DNA of 64,000 bases, taken from an uncultured Clostridia bacterium. Lineage in GTDB: Bacteria; Bacillota; Clostridia; Oscillospirales; Acutalibacteraceae. Position numbers and translations under genes: made by a program. The notes under the pieces are model-generated. The model searched no databases. It worked only from the letters and a program-made list of their open reading frames with translations, and was not told the DNA's origin. The DNA lies in assembly GCA_946484175.1 (NCBI GenBank), contig CAMLSX010000008.1:1-64000 (forward strand), in the 5' to 3' direction. Below are positions 41,725 to 51,074 of the stretch, in pieces. Numbering within the stretch: position 1 is the first letter of the stretch; each line of letters opens with the position of its first letter.

Positions 41725-41730
41725 CTTCTT

Positions 41731-42600
41731 TTATTCTTTTTTCTCGTCCCGGTACAGATACAGGAATACATCTTCCAGATTAGGCTCTACCGGATTGTCG
41801 TACATCCCCGGTTCTCCGGCATAGCGCACCAGCACCTCGCCATGTTCCGGCTTTTCGCCCAGCACCAGATGCTCCGTCTGGAATTCGTCCCATTCCTTCT
41901 CGGAAATGCGTGTCTCATATACCCGGCCTTTCATCATCGAGCAGATGGTCTCCACAGGGTTGCAGCCGATAACCTGATGATCTTTCAGCAAAATCACCTG
42001 GTCGGCGATGCTCTCAATATCGGAAACGATGTGGGTAGAGAGGATCACTGTGCGGTCGCGGCCCAATGCCGAAATCATGTTACGGAACCGTACCCGCTCC
42101 TTGGGGTCCAGACCGGCGGTGGGTTCGTCCAGAATCAGCAGCTTGGGGTCGTTCAGCAATGCTTGAGCAATGCCCACCCGCTGGAGCATACCGCCGGAAA
42201 ACTTCCGCATCCGTTTTTTTGCGTCATTTTCCAGAGCTACCATTTTCAAGACCTCGTCAATCTTTGCTTTGGCGGTCTTTTTGTCCATACCCTTTAAAGC
42301 CGCCAGATACATCAGGTAGCTTTTTGGGGAATAGCTCTTATAGTAACCAAACTGTTGAGGCAAGTAGCCCAAAATTTCGCGGTACTTTGCGCCCAGTCGG
42401 TTGATTTCGGTACCATTCCAGAGGATTTCACCCTCGATGGGGAACAACAGTGTTGCCATCATCTTCATCAATGTTGTCTTGCCCGCGCCGTTGGGAGCCA
42501 AAAGGGCATATACCCCGTTGCCAAATTCCAGCGACACATCGGACAAAGCCGTAAAATTCCCATATTTTTTCGTTATATGACGCACACTCAACATTTCCAA
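41731..42600 (-). CDS. ABC transporter ATP-binding protein
   Basis: APNGAGKTTLMKMM Walker A, FSGGMLQRVGIAQALLNDPKLLILDEPTAGLDP. Confidence 0.95.
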   Translation of the reverse strand: MEMLSVRHITKKYGNFTALSDVSLEFGNGVYALLAPNGAGKTTLMKMMATLLFPIEGEILWNGTEINRLGAKYREILGYLPQQFGYYKSYSPKSYLMYLAALKGMDKKTAKAKIDEVLKMVALENDAKKRMRKFSGGMLQRVGIAQALLNDPKLLILDEPTAGLDPKERVRFRNMISALGRDRTVILSTHIVSDIESIADQVILLKDHQVIGCNPVETICSMMKGRVYETRISEKEWDEFQTEHLVLGEKPEHGEVLVRYAGEPGMYDNPVEPNLEDVFLYLYRDEKKE

Positions 42601-43352
42601 TAACCTCCCATTTTTTCATTAATTTTTGATAAAGCCAGCTGTCTGGTCTGCCAGAAATAAAAACCTGCGGTTCCCAGTGCGGCAAACAGCAAAACCGACA
42701 TAGGAACGCTGTTCATCCAATCCGTCATATTCGACCAATAACTTTTGGTCAACAGGAATAATCCCATCCCATACCAGACAACCAGTACCGGCCAGAACCA
42801 CTTTTCCGGCAGGAAACGCAGCGCTGCCATGAGCACTGCACCGCACAATAGATACGATGTGGATGACGCCAGAAAAACTTTCATCACCAGCGACCCTTCC
42901 ACATTGCCCATGGAAAGCAGGCTGAGCGCTACAGACACCATGCCCACAATGCCCATGAACAACATTCGGAATGCCAGCAAATATTTGTCATTGTATCGAC
43001 ATACCGCCCGCATTTCCCACATTCCCAAATGCTTTTCCATGATACATATCGCCAAACTGATACCGGTCAGAATCATGGGCTGGATAAATAGAGTGATCTG
43101 CAAACAGAAATTCAGGTTCATGGGAACCGTGGAGGAAAACTCTGCGGCAATGAGGCCCCAGCAGAAAAGTCCCACCAATACGCACAGTCCAGGCGCCCAG
43201 CCTACGCCCCGGAAACAGTTGATAAATCCCACATTTTTCAGCATTTTAGCCATCAAGGGCAAGAAGCGCCGTTCTTTCAAATCTGCTTTATCCAGAATCG
43301 CAGTAATTTCCCTTTGCCGCTCCAGACGGGTCGGGGGGTCAATAGGTCTCAT
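42588..43352 (-). CDS. multi-TM protein of unknown function, translationally coupled to the ECF sigma gene
   Basis: About 45-aa charged N-terminus then about 6 TM; TGATG overlap with the sigma stop. Confidence 0.6.
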   Translation of the reverse strand: MRPIDPPTRLERQREITAILDKADLKERRFLPLMAKMLKNVGFINCFRGVGWAPGLCVLVGLFCWGLIAAEFSSTVPMNLNFCLQITLFIQPMILTGISLAICIMEKHLGMWEMRAVCRYNDKYLLAFRMLFMGIVGMVSVALSLLSMGNVEGSLVMKVFLASSTSYLLCGAVLMAALRFLPEKWFWPVLVVWYGMGLFLLTKSYWSNMTDWMNSVPMSVLLFAALGTAGFYFWQTRQLALSKINEKMGGYWKC

Positions 43353-43891
43353 CAGTCCAGCTCCTTTCTGATTTTTTCTACTGCACGATAATACCGGGTT
43401 TTTACGGTAGAAGAGGGGAGCTCCATAACTTCTGCAATCGTATCAAAGGTTTGTTCCGCAAAAATATGCAACCGCAAAATTTCCTGCGTTTCTGTAGGAA
43501 GCGTTTCAATTTGAAGAAGGATTTCTTTTGCTGTTTCCCTGTCTTCCAGCGCATCAGAAAGATTAAGGGAATCAACCAGGCTTTCTTCTATCGGGAAACT
43601 GTCCCGTTGGAATCGATAGGCTTTGGAACGGTAACGATCCACAATTTTATTGGTTGCAATGCGGTACAACCAGGTTCGGAAAGTGGCCTTTTCGCTGTCA
43701 TATCCGGCAAGAGATGCCAGCATACTGACGAAAATATCCTGGGTCAAATCCAGCACGGTTTCGCGAATTTCGCCTGTCTGACGGGCTACCAGATAGAAAA
43801 TATCATCATAATATTTTTCAACAAGTTCATTTGCTGCTTTCCGGTCACCCTTTCGCAGGATTTTGCGGATCAGTTTTTCTTCCCGTTCCAT
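43352..43891 (-). CDS. ECF-type RNA polymerase sigma factor
   Basis: DLTQDIFVSMLASLAGYDSEKATFRTWLYRIATNKIVDRYR (region 2), LPSSTVKTRYYRAVEKIRKEL (region 4). Confidence 0.92.
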   Translation of the reverse strand: MEREEKLIRKILRKGDRKAANELVEKYYDDIFYLVARQTGEIRETVLDLTQDIFVSMLASLAGYDSEKATFRTWLYRIATNKIVDRYRSKAYRFQRDSFPIEESLVDSLNLSDALEDRETAKEILLQIETLPTETQEILRLHIFAEQTFDTIAEVMELPSSTVKTRYYRAVEKIRKELD

Positions 43892-43964
43892 GGTCTCCCT
43901 CCCTTCTCGTCTTTATATTCGTAATTGGTAGTAAAATAGTTTCAGCTTTTCGCAAAAAAATTTG

Positions 43965-43999
43965 AAAAAAGGCGCTGCCCGATACAGGACAGCGCCTAT
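43965..43999 (-). terminator. terminator downstream of prmA
   Basis: minus strand AGGCGCTGtcctgtatcggGCAGCGCCTTTTTT. Confidence 0.8.
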
Positions 44000-44033
44000 C
44001 AAACTAAATTTCAAGAAAATATGAGTGTACGAT

Positions 44034-44951
44034 TTATTTGCGCTTAGCGCTCAGGGCTACCCAGCCCTTTTCTTCTTTCCGGTCGATGATTTCAAAATGC
44101 TGCTCGACTGCTGCCAGTACATCCTGCTCTCGGGTGTCGATAATACCGCTCATCAGGTACACAGTATCCGGCTTCATGAACTGCTCGACATCCTTCGTAA
44201 GCATAATGATTACGTCTGCCACGATATTGGCTACCACGATGTCATATTTTCCTGTGACCTTATCTGTCAGGTTGCCGCAAATACCGGTAAAACGCTCCGC
44301 CACATGGTTGATTGCGGCATTCTCATCGGCAGTCTTTACAGCCAGTTCGTCAATGTCCACGCCAACGGCCTTTTCAGCGCCCAGCAGCAGTGCTGCCACT
44401 GACAAAATGCCGCTTCCGCAGCCTACGTCCAGCACGTCCATACCAGGCTGTACATATTTTTCCAGCAACTCCATGCACAGGCGGGTGGTTTCATGGGTAC
44501 CGGTACCGAAAGCCAAACCAGGATCCAAATCCAGTACAATGCGTCCACCGCTATCCTGTACTTCCTCCCAAGTAGGACGGATGAGCAGCTTCTCTCCTAC
44601 GGGGATGGGTTTGAAGTACTGTTTCCAGTTATTGATCCAATCCTCCTCTACGCAGGGATCCAGTGTGATCTCGTTTTCAATGCCCTCGGCGGTATAGCGT
44701 TCCCGCAGAAAAGCCACAGCCTCGGCCGGGCTTTCCTCAGGACTGATATAGATATGCACCAATGCCTTGGTACGGTCTTTTTGCAAGAGGTCTTCATCAA
44801 TCAAATCGATATGGGCGATCTCCCACGCTTCTTCCTCCAAGTTGGAGTAATCTTCAATATAAATACCATAGGGCACCACCATATTGGCGATATCCCCTGC
44901 CTTGTCCACATCTTTCGCATTAACAGTAATCGTTACTTCTGTCCAGTCCAT
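44034..44951 (-). CDS. prmA: ribosomal protein L11 methyltransferase
   Basis: DLDPGLAFGTGTHETTRLCMELLEKYVQPGMDVLDVGCGSGILSVAALLLGA. Confidence 0.95.
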   Translation of the reverse strand: MDWTEVTITVNAKDVDKAGDIANMVVPYGIYIEDYSNLEEEAWEIAHIDLIDEDLLQKDRTKALVHIYISPEESPAEAVAFLRERYTAEGIENEITLDPCVEEDWINNWKQYFKPIPVGEKLLIRPTWEEVQDSGGRIVLDLDPGLAFGTGTHETTRLCMELLEKYVQPGMDVLDVGCGSGILSVAALLLGAEKAVGVDIDELAVKTADENAAINHVAERFTGICGNLTDKVTGKYDIVVANIVADVIIMLTKDVEQFMKPDTVYLMSGIIDTREQDVLAAVEQHFEIIDRKEEKGWVALSAKRK

Positions 44952-45076
44952 GTATTTTCCTCCGTTCGGTTGTGTTTACCCGTATTATACAGGAATCCCG
45001 CAGAAAATACCAGTCCCGGGAATGTTTTCCCATCACGTGCTCATATAGTGATAGCAGCAAAAAGGAGGGAATCGGA

Positions 45077-46645
45077 TTGAAAAAAAAGGCATTTCTTGTC
45101 AACGGTATTATCCTCACCCTCTCGTCTTTGGCGGGAAGGTTTCTGTATATGGGATTTCGGGTATGGCTTTCCCAGATGATTGGCCCAGAAGGCATGGGGG
45201 CATATCAGCTCATTTTATCGGTATTCCTTCCGGCTGTTGCCATCTCCACTGCTGGAGTGAGCCTGACGGTTACCCGGCTGGTTACCAGCGCTATGGGGAA
45301 AAAACAGCCGGAGATCATTCCTTCAGCAGTGGCACGGTGCTGCGGCTTCAGCCTGATTATGAGCCTTACCGCATGCGTTGGCTTGTGGTGCAGTGCAGAT
45401 TTCCTCTCTGCAAAATTCCTGGGTGGAAATTCTGCCGAAGCATTACGGATGTTGATTCCCGGTCTTCCTTTTATGGCTCTCAGTGCCTGTATGCGAGGAT
45501 ATTTTCTGGCAGTGCGCGGCGTACTGCGTTCAGCAGCCAGTGAATTTGCGGAACAACTTGCCACCATTTCGCTGACTGTGTTTGTTTTTCTGACCTTTTC
45601 TCCTCGAACCATCGCCGATGCTTGTTTGCTGTCCATGCTGGGGGCGACAGTTGGTGAAGCGGTTTCCTGCGGATGCTCTTTTATACTGTACCGGCTCCAT
45701 GTGCGGCAGTTCAAAAATTTCAAAAATCGTCCATGCACCGGTGCAGGCAAAGCAATTCTCCATATCACTTTGCCCAGTACGCTGAGCCATGCTGCAAGGA
45801 GTGTCCTCTCTGCTGCGGAAAATCTGCTCATTCCTTTGGGCTTGCAAAAATGCGGGGCAACAGCTGCGGCGGCTCTGGCTCAATATGGAATGTTACAGGG
45901 CATGGTGATGCCCATGCTGTTTTTCCCTTCCTGCTTTCTGGGGGCTTTTGCTTCTCTACTGATTCCTGAAATGTCAGAATCACTGGCCGCTGGAAAAAAG
46001 CGTTCTATCTCCTCCGGGACAGAGCGTTCTCTGCGCATGACGCTGTTGTTTTCAATTTTTACTGCGTGCTTCTTTTTTACCTTTGGAGAAGATCTTGGCG
46101 TTTTATTTTATCGCAGTCAGGAAGCGGGACAGCTTCTGCGCATGCTGGCACCACTGGTACCTCTTCTTTATTTGGATATGGTAACGGATGGCCTGTTAAA
46201 AGGACTCGACCAACAAATCCGTTCTTTGCTCTACAACACGCTGGATGCTTCCCTGCGGGTATCTTTGATGGCAGTACTGCTGCCTGTTCTTGGCCTGAAA
46301 GGGTACTTCATTATTCTCTATTCCTGTGGCATTTTAAACGTAACATTGAGCCTTGCCCGATTGCTAAAAACTGCTCATGTACATTTTTCCATTTTCCAGT
46401 GGATTCTGTTCCCTCTACTTGCAGCGATTATCTGTCTGCTGACCTGGCAATCGTTTTCAATCACCATTTCGTCCTGCTGGTGGAAAATGATTTTGGCTTT
46501 GCTTTTCACAGGGAGTGGATACAGTATTTTTTTATGGCTATTCTTTCATTTCTTACAAAAACGAAAGGGGATGTTTTCCCGCAGTTCATTGACAAAAGAT
46601 GCATCACAGGTTTACACTGGAAACAGAAAAAGTGAGATGTTATAA
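45077..46645 (+). CDS. spoVB: SpoVB/MOP-type oligosaccharide flippase
   Basis: Probable TTG start 7 nt after AAAGGAGGGA; KKKAFLVNGIILTLSSLAGRFLYMGFRVWLSQMIGPEGMGAYQLILSV. Confidence 0.85.
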   Translation: MKKKAFLVNGIILTLSSLAGRFLYMGFRVWLSQMIGPEGMGAYQLILSVFLPAVAISTAGVSLTVTRLVTSAMGKKQPEIIPSAVARCCGFSLIMSLTACVGLWCSADFLSAKFLGGNSAEALRMLIPGLPFMALSACMRGYFLAVRGVLRSAASEFAEQLATISLTVFVFLTFSPRTIADACLLSMLGATVGEAVSCGCSFILYRLHVRQFKNFKNRPCTGAGKAILHITLPSTLSHAARSVLSAAENLLIPLGLQKCGATAAAALAQYGMLQGMVMPMLFFPSCFLGAFASLLIPEMSESLAAGKKRSISSGTERSLRMTLLFSIFTACFFFTFGEDLGVLFYRSQEAGQLLRMLAPLVPLLYLDMVTDGLLKGLDQQIRSLLYNTLDASLRVSLMAVLLPVLGLKGYFIILYSCGILNVTLSLARLLKTAHVHFSIFQWILFPLLAAIICLLTWQSFSITISSCWWKMILALLFTGSGYSIFLWLFFHFLQKRKGMFSRSSLTKDASQVYTGNRKSEML

Positions 46646-46690
46646 AGCGGTTTTTTCGAAAACCCTCGTTGTTGAGAAAGGATTTCTATC

Positions 46691-47491
46691 ATGCGTCCCC
46701 TGGAACAACTCTGTTTTCTATTTACAATATACAGCTTTTTAGGCTGGCTATGTGAAAGCATCTTCTGTTCATTTTTGTTCAAGAAGCTTACCAATCGCGG
46801 TTTTTTAAACGGCCCATTCTGTCCGGTATATGGTGTCGGAGGACTATTGATCACCAGTCTTCTGCATCCATTCACCGGTTATCCGCCATCTGTTGAAATT
46901 CCCCTTGTATTTGCTGCGGGAACGATTCTCACGACAACGCTTGAATTCATCACAGGCTGGCTGCTGGAGACCATGTTCCACACTACCTGGTGGGATTATT
47001 CCAACAATCGATTCAACTACAAAGGCCGTATCTGTCTACTGAATTCCATCCTGTTTGGACTTTTGTGTCTGGTGACGATGCTTTTGCTGCACCCCTTCTT
47101 GATTCGTGTTCTCCATATGATTCCCATTTTTTTAAGGCCATGGATACTGCTGGTGATTATTCTTTATTTTCTGATCGACACACTATTGACTCTGCACAGC
47201 ATCCTGACGCTGAACGGTAAGCTTCAGCAATTGCAGCAGCTACTGGACGAATGTAAAGCCACTGGTACGCCCCTGAAAGCGGCACACGCTGCTTTATCGG
47301 GTTATCTGACAGATAATCCCACTATTCAGAATTTCCGGGAACGTTTTTCCAAACTTGAAAAAATCTCTCCCTCTCAGCGGCGTCTGCTCCGGGCTTTTCC
47401 CACCATGCGCTCACTGCGAAATGCTGAACCGCTTCAATGGTTACAGCAGGAATGGCAACGACGCAAACCAGGAAAAAACATACATAAGTAA
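46691..47491 (+). CDS. CmpB-like putative ABC transporter permease family (COG4905)
   Basis: YSFLGWLCESIFCSFLFKKLTNRGFLNGPFCPVYGVGGLL; TWWDYSNNRFNYKGRICLLNSILFG. Confidence 0.85.
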   Translation: MRPLEQLCFLFTIYSFLGWLCESIFCSFLFKKLTNRGFLNGPFCPVYGVGGLLITSLLHPFTGYPPSVEIPLVFAAGTILTTTLEFITGWLLETMFHTTWWDYSNNRFNYKGRICLLNSILFGLLCLVTMLLLHPFLIRVLHMIPIFLRPWILLVIILYFLIDTLLTLHSILTLNGKLQQLQQLLDECKATGTPLKAAHAALSGYLTDNPTIQNFRERFSKLEKISPSQRRLLRAFPTMRSLRNAEPLQWLQQEWQRRKPGKNIHK

Positions 47492-47493
47492 AA

Positions 47494-47537
47494 CAAAAAA
47501 CATCCGCTCCCATATAAATGGGGACGGATGTTTTTTG
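47494..47537 (+). terminator. Rho-independent terminator
   Basis: AAAAAACATCCGctcccatataaatggggaCGGATGTTTTTT. Confidence 0.8.
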
Positions 47538-47609
47538 TTGCATATGGAAGAATCATGGAGTATTTAACCACGCAGAAAGTAAAAGGAGAATTATGATATG
47601 ATACGTAAG

Positions 47610-48062
47610 TTATGCATAAACCGATACCCAAGTGCCGGGCTGGCCCGCTGCACGAACCAAAGCTTCGCGGACTGCAATGACAGCAATCGTATCTCCATGA
47701 GACACTTTTGGAGTACCATTCAGGAAAAAGTCTGCCATCTCCCGCATAAACGCCATAAAATAATCAGACTGAATTTCTGTACGGAATGTGCCACCTGACT
47801 TTTTGTCAATGGTGACAGCAAATGGGCAATCCCAATCATGATGGGAAATAAAAGCTCTGCGTCCGTCTTCAAATTCAATTACACCCGCCGGATGTGCTGC
47901 GGTACCTGTATACAGAACACGGGAAGCCTTTGGCCCCATCAATGCAATGATCGGTTCAAGCTGATGAATGGAGTACTGCTCCAGAGGCCCAGGGCCTTCG
48001 CTGACAATCCCATCTACTTCTTCCGGCCTGATTTGCTCGTACTCCTGTGCAAATCGAATAGT
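47610..48062 (-). pseudogene. C-terminal remnant of a Gfo/Idh/MocA oxidoreductase
   Basis: KTIRFAQEYEQIRPEEVDGIVSEGPGPLEQYSIHQLEPIIALMGPKASRVLYTGTAAHPAGVIEFEDGRRAFISHHD...; open upstream of the first ATG to a TGA; no Rossmann N-terminus. Confidence 0.65.
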
Positions 48063-48322
48063 TTTTCAGCAGAAATTGAGCCTGAAGTCTTTTTTCAGAT
48101 TCGATTTCTGTTTTATTATAAACTAAAAAACAGAACGAAAATATATTTTTTTGTTTAACCTTTCTATATTATATCGTTTTCTCAATTGATTTGTCAATCA
48201 AAGGTTCCATACTTAAAGAAAATGGGGATTTATATATTCTGAAAAACAATCCTAATTATCCACAAATTTTAAGAATTGTTCTAATAATTTCGAAAATTAA
48301 GCAAATGTTTTGGTTATGATGA

Positions 48323-48350
48323 TTGACTGATCTCAAAAACTGTTTATAAT
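48323..48350 (+). promoter_or_regulatory. sigma-A promoter
   Basis: TTGACT-16 nt-TATAAT. Confidence 0.7.
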
Positions 48351-48475
48351 GTGAAGTGTAGTCGCTTTGACTATCTGGGAGGTGCAGTAAGACAAGATTC
48401 CCAAAAGTATTGAAATCTCCAGCAAAGTGCTGGTCTGTCTTTTAAAAGACAAAAAAGAAAGGATGGAAAATAATC

Positions 48476-49528
48476 ATGAAAGTTGCCGTAATCGGATGCG
48501 GAACTATTGCCAACGCGCAGCATATCCCCGCATACATGAATAATCCTGATGCAGAAATTGCCTATTTCTGCGATATCATTGAAGAACGTGCCCAAAAAGC
48601 TGTTGAAAAATATGGCTGTGGAAAAGCTGTTACGGATTATCACGACATTCTGGCTGATCCGGAAGTCGAAGCAGTTTCTGTGTGTACTCCCAATAATGTA
48701 CATGCCAGTATCTCTATCGACTGCCTGCACGCTGGAAAAAATGTTCTGTGTGAAAAGCCTGCCGCACGCATTTATTCCGAGGCACTGGAAATGCAGAAAG
48801 CACAGCACGAAACTGGAAAAGTTTTGAACATTGGCGTAGTAAACCGCTTTAACCGTAATGTCAATTTGATTAAACAAATGATCGACAATGGCGATCTCGG
48901 AGAGGTCTTCCATGTGTATGTCAGTTTCCGTTCTCATCGTTCCATCCCCGGTCTTGGCGGCCCCTTTACAGATAAATCGGTTGCTGGCGGCGGTGCTTTG
49001 ATCGATTGGGGTGTTCACTTCCTCGATATCGTAATGTATTGCTGCGGAGATCCTGTACCGCGTACCATTACCGGCGAGACTTTCTGCCGCTTGGGAAAAG
49101 ATATGGAAAAATATGCCTACCTAGATATGTGGGCTGGCCCGCCTAAATATGACGGCGTCTATACAGTAGAAGATTCCGTCACAGGCATCATCCGTACCGA
49201 TGGCCCCGTGATCACTTTGCAGGGCGCCTGGGCACAGAATATCGGTGAAAATGAAATGTACATTGATTTTATGGGTGATAAAGCCGGTATTCGTCTGCAA
49301 TATGGCGGAGATTTCAAGGTGTATGGCTCTAAAGACGGCATTCTGACAGAGCTCTCTCCCAAAGCTCCTGCCTGCAACATGTTCCAGAATGAGATTGACA
49401 GTTTCCTGCGCTGCATTAAAACCGGTGAGAAGCTGCCTTCGCATATTGATACAGCAGTGATTACCTCTCGCATTTTGCAAACGATTTATGACTCCGCAGA
49501 AGCTCATCGCGAGTTGACTCTGGACTAA
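48476..49528 (+). CDS. Gfo/Idh/MocA family oxidoreductase
   Basis: KVAVIGCGTIANAQHIPAYMNNPDAEIAYFCDI; VCTPNNVHASISIDCLHAGKNVLCEKPAA. Confidence 0.93.
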   Translation: MKVAVIGCGTIANAQHIPAYMNNPDAEIAYFCDIIEERAQKAVEKYGCGKAVTDYHDILADPEVEAVSVCTPNNVHASISIDCLHAGKNVLCEKPAARIYSEALEMQKAQHETGKVLNIGVVNRFNRNVNLIKQMIDNGDLGEVFHVYVSFRSHRSIPGLGGPFTDKSVAGGGALIDWGVHFLDIVMYCCGDPVPRTITGETFCRLGKDMEKYAYLDMWAGPPKYDGVYTVEDSVTGIIRTDGPVITLQGAWAQNIGENEMYIDFMGDKAGIRLQYGGDFKVYGSKDGILTELSPKAPACNMFQNEIDSFLRCIKTGEKLPSHIDTAVITSRILQTIYDSAEAHRELTLD

Positions 49529-49538
49529 TTCTACACAT

Positions 49539-49587
49539 AAAACAGCAGCCCTTACCTGTTCAACACGCAGGTAAGGGCTGCTGTTTT
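49539..49587. terminator. bidirectional terminator
   Basis: AAAACAGCAGCCCTTACCTGttcaacacgCAGGTAAGGGCTGCTGTTTT. Confidence 0.9.
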
Positions 49588-49591
49588 ATGT

Positions 49592-49744
49592 TCATCCCAA
49601 TTTTCTTTTGCGCAGCTTTTGACAGAGAAAGTGAATGCTTTTTTGATACTTTTTTTCTCGATACAATTGCAAAAAATGAGAAAAAGCGAATATCAATAGA
49701 ATTCCCAAAATAACGACTGCTATTGTCCAAATAAGATACTGCAT
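49592..49744 (-). CDS. small single-TM protein, about 50 aa
   Basis: MQYLIWTIAVVILGILLIFAFSHFLQLYREKKYQ...; GGGAGG upstream. Confidence 0.5.
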   Translation of the reverse strand: MQYLIWTIAVVILGILLIFAFSHFLQLYREKKYQKSIHFLCQKLRKRKLG

Positions 49745-49836
49745 AGTAACCTCCCTACTGCAAATCTGACAAATTTCATTATACTCATTGTCAGTAATAT
49801 TTTTTGTCAAAACAGAGGGAAATCAACGCAAATCCT

Positions 49837-50742
49837 TTACCGCAGCGCGTCCATCATCTGCAAAATCATTTCCTGTGACGCCAATCCATCAGAAAAAGCA
49901 GTTGCAGAACCTGCCGCTGCACCCATTCGATGTGCATAGGCATACTCGCCTGTTTTCAGCCAACCAGCCAGAAATCCTGCTACCATAGAATCTCCCGCTC
50001 CGACAGAATTGCGCACCACGCCTTTCGGTACGCCCAAACGATGGCAGGATCCGGTTTCATCTAACAATAGCGAGCCCTCTCCTGCCATGGAAACCAGCAC
50101 ATTGCGTGCACCGCGTTCCTGCAGTTTTGCTGCACATTCTCGAATTTCTTCATCAGAATACAGCTCACGTCCAAAAATTTCTCCCAGCTCCAAATGGTTG
50201 GGCTTGATAAGGAACGGATGATACGGCAATGCATTGCACAACAAATTGCGGGTGCTGTCTACCACAAAAGAAATTCCTTTACCCTGTAAACGCAGCAAAA
50301 TCTTTTCATATATATCCTGTGAAAGGGAAGAAGGCACCGAACCGGAAAGCACCAGCATATCGCCTTCTTTCATCTTGTCCAGTTTGGAATACAGCTGTTC
50401 CAGTTCTTCTTCTCCGATTGCCGGCCCATTGGCGTTGATCTCTGTCTCAATACCTGATTTAATCTTCACATTGATTCGGGTAAGTCCCTGCGGCAGTGTG
50501 ACAAAATCTGTATGAATCCCGGCGTCACGGAGTCCATCTTCCAGCGCTTTTCCTGTAAAACCGGCCACAAATCCAAGTGCAATGCTCTCTACTCCCAACG
50601 TTTTCAGTACAGCAGAGACATTAATCCCTTTTCCGCCATACTGGATTTCCTCACTTTCCGTGCGATTGATTTCTCCATCCCGGAATTTTCCCATCCTGAC
50701 AACATAATCCAGTGCTGGATTCAATGTTACCGTGTAAACCAT
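49837..50742 (-). CDS. fruK: 1-phosphofructokinase / PfkB family hexose kinase
   Basis: VYTVTLNPALDYVVRMGKFRDGEINRTESEEIQYGGKGINVSAVLKTLG; VRNSVGAGDSMVAGFLAG. Confidence 0.9.
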   Translation of the reverse strand: MVYTVTLNPALDYVVRMGKFRDGEINRTESEEIQYGGKGINVSAVLKTLGVESIALGFVAGFTGKALEDGLRDAGIHTDFVTLPQGLTRINVKIKSGIETEINANGPAIGEEELEQLYSKLDKMKEGDMLVLSGSVPSSLSQDIYEKILLRLQGKGISFVVDSTRNLLCNALPYHPFLIKPNHLELGEIFGRELYSDEEIRECAAKLQERGARNVLVSMAGEGSLLLDETGSCHRLGVPKGVVRNSVGAGDSMVAGFLAGWLKTGEYAYAHRMGAAAGSATAFSDGLASQEMILQMMDALR

Positions 50743-50990
50743 AAAAACGCCTCCTGAAAAGCCGTCTATTCTTAAAAATCTCGGCTTTTTTCCTTGTTTT
50801 TGATTTTTTCCTTCTCAATTTCAAAAAGAATGACAGAGAAGTTTCCCCTTGCATTGCAATAAACTTCACGATATACTTTTACCTTATTATAAAACACATT
50901 TCTTGTCAATCACTGTATCAAATAAAATCATTTCTCCAGCCTTTTCACACACAGCATCTCAGCTTGACAAGAAAAAATTTTTTTAATCCG

Positions 50991-51018
50991 TGAAACTTTT
51001 TGCTTTTGATAAGTATCT
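50991..51018 (+). promoter_or_regulatory. candidate ECF-sigma promoter upstream of the SGNH-DUF4358-sigma-anti-sigma operon
   Basis: TGAAACTTTTT-like -35 and GTATCT about 16 nt downstream. Confidence 0.4.
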
Positions 51019-51074
51019 GTAAATATGTAGCAATTCAAAGAAGAAATTTCAATTTGGCAAAAAGAGGAGACGCT

